This document shows, piece after piece, positions 60,815-64,000 of a DNA stretch of 64,000 nucleotides. Under the pieces are notes generated by a model. That model was not told the origin of the DNA. It did not search any database and saw nothing but the letters and a program-made list of their open reading frames with translations. Source of the stretch: Phycisphaeraceae bacterium (lineage in GTDB: Bacteria; Planctomycetota; Phycisphaerae; Phycisphaerales; UBA1924); NCBI GenBank assembly GCA_019636695.1, contig JAHBXD010000003.1, positions 310,001 to 374,000 of the forward strand, read 5' to 3'. The first letter of the stretch is position 1. Each line of letters begins with the position of its first letter. The position numbers and the translations under genes are program-made.

Positions 60815-62371
60815 TCAACCCCCGGGAACCTCCGAAAGTGCGGCAGATGTCCGGGTTTCTGCCCCAGGCCCTTCCGCATCTGCTGCCTCGCCCGCCGCAA
60901 CCTCACTCCGACCGACCAAGTCAATCCCTCTCCACGGCCCCCGGGCATACCGCCACAACAACGCCACCCCGAGCAGCATGATATATGCCGACGCCGCGAT
61001 CCACGGTCCCATCTCTCCCAGCCCGGGAAACAGCGCAATCATCAGATGTCCGCCACCGACGATGCACACCCACGATAGCACTACCGTCGCCACACCGGGC
61101 CAGATCGTGTCACCTGCACCCCGCAGCGCTCCCGAAATCGTGATCGCGATGGCATCAAACAACTGAAACACCGCCGCCGCAATCATGATCTTCGCGCCCA
61201 CGGCGATGAGTTGATTCCGCGTGGGTTCATCCATGTTCCCCGGCGCAAAAACCGCGATCAGCTCAGCGCGAAACACTAGAAAAATCACCGCGCACAAGCC
61301 CATATACCACATTGCAATCTTCAGTCCCAATCGCGCCCGCGCTGCCGCGAGGTCCGGGCGCTTCATCCCCATGCTCCTGCCGACCAGCGCGGTGACCGCA
61401 ATGCTCACCCCGACCGCGGGCATGAAACTCATGTGCATATAGCGCAGTGCGGCCCACCCGGCCGAGTTCGCAATCTCGCCCGCACGCGCAATGTCCTCCG
61501 GGCCGAGCCCTCGCGCTGCCGCAGCCGCACGGCCACCCGCCGGACCGAGAAACGTCATCAGGTACGTCCAGCAGATCATCTCGTTGGCGAACATCGCCGC
61601 GCCCGGCCAACCCAGACGCACGATGTCCTTGACCGGGCGCCACGAAGGCCGCCAGAAATGACGCGTCTGATACGCCCGATGCATCCCCGGCCCCAGAAAC
61701 ATCACCATGGGAATCAGCAACTCCACCGTCACACCCGCAACAGTTCCCCACGCAGCCCCGGCCAGGCCGAGCTCAGGCGCCCCGAGGTTGCCGAAAATGA
61801 GCACCCAGTTCACGAAAACGTTGCACACATTGCCCGCAAACGCCGCGACCATCACGATCTGCGGCCGATGCATCCCGTAAAAATAATGCTGAAGCCCGCG
61901 CGAGGCCGTCAGCATGAAAGCCCCCAACGCCATGATCCGCGCGTACTCCGTCTCAAGCTCCAGAAGCGCCCCCGCATGATCCTGCGCGCGAAACACTGCG
62001 GGAAGCACCCCCGCATACGGAATGATCAGCAACGCGAAAACCAGCGACATCCAGATCGCCGCCCACGCATACGCACTCCCACGCTCCGGACGACCCGCCC
62101 CCAGATGCTGCGCAACGTACGTATTGATAACCGTCAGCATCCCCATCACCGTCGCAACCACCAGCCAGATCGCTATCCCACCATTCCCCTGCGCCGCGAC
62201 ATACACCGGGTCCGCCGGTTGAATCCTTGATACCATCAATGCATCAATGAACTGCATGACCGTGTAACTGGTCATGGTCAGCACGCTCGGCAACGCGATC
62301 TTCAGCATCTCCCTGACTGGACTGGTGCCGAAATCGCCGCCGTCTCGCGGCGGTCTTTCCATAGTCGCCAT
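60815..62371 (-). CDS. MATE family multidrug/toxic-compound exporter
   Basis: A 518-residue antiporter with twelve predicted helices in two homologous halves. Helix 1 is MLKIALPSVLTMTSYTVMQFIDALMVSRI, YVAQHLGAGRPERGSAYAWAAI is the typical loop after helix 2, and the second half begins near IVRLGWPGAAMFANE. GLRGAGDTIWPGV-like sequence (ALRGAGDTIWPG) marks helix 10. It probably exports cationic drugs or metabolites by Na+ or H+ exchange. AGGA precedes the ATG. It sits 104 bases upstream of the TPR/alpha-CTD start and 38 downstream of pdxA. Confidence 0.92.
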   Translation of the reverse strand: MATMERPPRDGGDFGTSPVREMLKIALPSVLTMTSYTVMQFIDALMVSRIQPADPVYVAAQGNGGIAIWLVVATVMGMLTVINTYVAQHLGAGRPERGSAYAWAAIWMSLVFALLIIPYAGVLPAVFRAQDHAGALLELETEYARIMALGAFMLTASRGLQHYFYGMHRPQIVMVAAFAGNVCNVFVNWVLIFGNLGAPELGLAGAAWGTVAGVTVELLIPMVMFLGPGMHRAYQTRHFWRPSWRPVKDIVRLGWPGAAMFANEMICWTYLMTFLGPAGGRAAAAARGLGPEDIARAGEIANSAGWAALRYMHMSFMPAVGVSIAVTALVGRSMGMKRPDLAAARARLGLKIAMWYMGLCAVIFLVFRAELIAVFAPGNMDEPTRNQLIAVGAKIMIAAAVFQLFDAIAITISGALRGAGDTIWPGVATVVLSWVCIVGGGHLMIALFPGLGEMGPWIAASAYIMLLGVALLWRYARGPWRGIDLVGRSEVAAGEAADAEGPGAETRTSAALSEVPGG

Positions 62372-62409
62372 CGTTGTTCCTTATGTAGCCGGGGTCGGCC
62401 TTTTCTCGT

Positions 62410-63486
62410 TCACTCCGCCGTCGAACCTTCGCCCCACCCCGCCATCCGTACCGCCAGGTCAATCGCCCGTTTCATGCTGCCCGGATTTGCTCGGTTCTTT
62501 CCAGCAATATCGAATGCCGTGCCGTGGTCCGGGCTTGTCCTGATCACCGGAAGCCCGACCGTCGCATTTACCGCCTCATCAAACGCCAGCAATTTCACCG
62601 GGATCAACCCCTGATCGTGGTACATCGCGACCACAAGGTCAAACTCACCCTTCAACGCCCTGTGAAAAATCGTGTCCCCCGGAAACGGCCCTCGCACATC
62701 CATCGCGTGCTCGTGCGCAACCTTGATCGCTGGCTCGATCAGGCGCTCCTCCTCATCCCCCAGAAGTCCACCCTCCCCCGCGTGCGGATTCAGCCCGCAG
62801 ACCGCAATCCGCGGCCGGGAAACCCCCAGTCTCTTGCACGCCTCGTGCCCGAGATCGATCGCGTCGAAAACCCGACCGATCGTCAACCGATTTCGGATCT
62901 CCATAAGCGGAATATGCACGGTTGCAAGTACCACCCTGAATTGGGGGGTATCAAAGAACATCGCCACCCGTTTGGCCTGAAATCTCGTCCCCAGTAGTTC
63001 CGTGTGGCCTGGGTATTTCCCCTTCCCTGCAATTGACCATGCTTCCTTACATATAGGCGCTGTCACGATCGCGTTCGCCCTGAGCGGATCATCCTCCGCC
63101 CGCAGCGCATCTCGGATGCTCCACTCGACGAATTGAAACGACGCCTCCCCCCCCTTCCGGGTGGGTGAGGCGGCCCAACGGTCTTGGTCCATCCCCTGCG
63201 CGTCCGCCACCACTACATCATGCGACAGCGTGGTCTCGAGCAACTGGGAATCATGCTCGACCCGCCACCAAAATGGGGTAATACCCGCATGCTCCGCCGC
63301 GAGTCTCAGGGCAGATTCAACGCCGTAGATCCGATAATGCGCCAGTTTGCGCCGATCTGGATCGGCCAGAGCCTTGACGATGACTTCAGGACCGATCCCC
63401 CCCGGATCGCCCATGGAAATCACAACCCGCGGTCGCCCGCCATGTCGCGCGCGCTCGTGCACCGAGGATCGTAGCAAACTGGGCAC
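62410..63486 (-). CDS. pdxA: 4-hydroxythreonine-4-phosphate dehydrogenase
   Basis: A 358-residue zinc-dependent NAD(P) dehydrogenase in pyridoxal-phosphate synthesis (DXP-dependent route). ISMGDPGGIGPEV near residue 23, TAPICKEAW, GHTELLG (metal His), CGLNPHAGEGGLLGDEE and VAMYHDQGLIPVKLLAF are complete PdxA signatures. It also resembles the PdxA2 paralogue found in degradation pathways, and no pdxJ lies nearby. The frame opens at GTG 63486; GTG 63462 is an alternative, and no ATG precedes the conserved core. It lies 87 bases after the amidohydrolase gene. Confidence 0.93.
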   Translation of the reverse strand: MPSLLRSSVHERARHGGRPRVVISMGDPGGIGPEVIVKALADPDRRKLAHYRIYGVESALRLAAEHAGITPFWWRVEHDSQLLETTLSHDVVVADAQGMDQDRWAASPTRKGGEASFQFVEWSIRDALRAEDDPLRANAIVTAPICKEAWSIAGKGKYPGHTELLGTRFQAKRVAMFFDTPQFRVVLATVHIPLMEIRNRLTIGRVFDAIDLGHEACKRLGVSRPRIAVCGLNPHAGEGGLLGDEEERLIEPAIKVAHEHAMDVRGPFPGDTIFHRALKGEFDLVVAMYHDQGLIPVKLLAFDEAVNATVGLPVIRTSPDHGTAFDIAGKNRANPGSMKRAIDLAVRMAGWGEGSTAE

Positions 63487-63573
63487 ACGACACCCCGTCT
63501 ACGCTCGCGGCGAAGCCCGCATCGCAGGAACAACCCGCGCTCGCTTCCAATCGCCCGCACGGACATCCGCCGC

Positions 63574-64000
63574 TCACCCTCGCGCGGAAGCAACACCAAA
63601 ACAAGCCCATGCCTCGGCCGAAGAAATGGCCTGTTCCGGCGCGATCCGCATCCCACCCCCCGAACGACCGCGCAACGTCGCCGCGAGAATGCTGTCACCC
63701 GGATCAGCCCGAACGATCGGCGCATCTGATCCGAAAATCAGGCCCTCCCCCGGCGCGCATCCGGAATCCACCAACTCCCTGAGCGGAAGCACCCGGTCAA
63801 GCCGATGCGGCAGCGATCGCTCGAGCGCCTCGATGTCGGCCAGCAGATGGCAGGGCTGCACGCTGCAGATCACGCCGAGCCTGGCAAATCGGGGAACATC
63901 CGCTTCATCGATCACCTCGGCGTGCTCGATACGGAATCCCTGCGTCGATGGTCGCACCTGCTCAATCGCATCCAGCACGGCGCGCACTGCCGCATCGCCG
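63574..64000 (-). CDS. C-terminal part of an amidohydrolase (YtcJ-like, amidohydrolase 3 family)
   Basis: The frame continues past the right edge, so only ~141 C-terminal residues are seen. GDAAVRAVLDAIE, FRIEHAEVID (metal-binding His), GVICSVQPCHLLADI and LIFGSDAPIVRADP (catalytic Asp) are the C-terminal motifs of YtcJ-type amidohydrolases. Their substrates are mostly unknown N-acyl or cyclic amides. The reading frame already opens at the window edge, so no start is given. It precedes pdxA on the same strand. Confidence 0.82.
   Translation of the reverse strand, partial: GDAAVRAVLDAIEQVRPSTQGFRIEHAEVIDEADVPRFARLGVICSVQPCHLLADIEALERSLPHRLDRVLPLRELVDSGCAPGEGLIFGSDAPIVRADPGDSILAATLRGRSGGGMRIAPEQAISSAEAWACFGVASARG

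Overview
The window is high-GC bacterial DNA and looks like a chromosome segment of a planctomycete, most likely of the Phycisphaerales type. The main pointers are two secreted proteins ending in paired 'GC-type' dockerin-like repeats (both close with an AGC-x C-terminus), a TPR protein carrying two RNA polymerase alpha-CTD modules, a TatC with a long extracytoplasmic insertion, a secreted squalene-cyclase-like repeat protein, and an isolated rpsR. No 16S gene is present, so the assignment is inference from protein families.

Layout. 0-9 kb: tail of a small membrane protein, pyrD, a free-methionine-sulfoxide-reductase-like GAF protein, rpsR, an M16 peptidase overlapping a secreted beta-helix/PA14 protein, an SDR, a fibro-slime protein with a clear terminator, and a DUF2314-type protein. 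9-15.4 kb: dnaX with an A7 slippery site and a Met-free tau extension in the -1 frame, tRNA-Arg(CCU), a structured non-coding stretch, an HDOD regulator, truA and pirin. 15.6-24.8 kb: a dockerin-bearing propeller, a xylose-isomerase-like protein with a Gfo/Idh oxidoreductase, an oppA-oppB pair without C/D/F, a secreted repeat protein and a ferredoxin-NADP reductase. 24.9-30.6 kb: MoxR ATPase, Rrf2 regulator, lysS coupled to a small sulfotransferase, and xylulokinase.

30.7-40.2 kb is the most accessory-looking part. It holds a vgrG followed by a PAAR-like candidate type VI effector whose C-terminal half drops sharply in GC, then mfd on the other strand, then two lower-GC secreted proteins of unknown function. 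40.6-50.8 kb: phoU, an mntR/EEP-hydrolase pair, a class V aminotransferase, an ECF sigma/anti-sigma/PDZ operon, tatC-tadA, dus and a lipoprotein. 50.8-64 kb: a TPR-sulfotransferase, a subtilase with P-domain and dockerin repeats, a DUF486 membrane protein, the squalene-cyclase-like protein, nuoF next to a BFD [2Fe-2S] protein bracketed by 26-bp palindromes, a two-TM protein, the TPR/alpha-CTD protein, a MATE exporter, pdxA and the end of an amidohydrolase.

Most genes are housekeeping or cell-envelope functions in short operons of one to three genes. Four same-strand pairs overlap by a few bases and are probably translationally coupled (lysS/sulfotransferase, oppA/oppB, mntR/EEP, sigma/anti-sigma), as is tatC/tadA. 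The observations most worth testing are the dnaX frameshift cassette, the orphan VgrG-effector island, the duplicated alpha-CTD protein, the palindromes around the BFD gene and the long leader hairpin before the HDOD gene.
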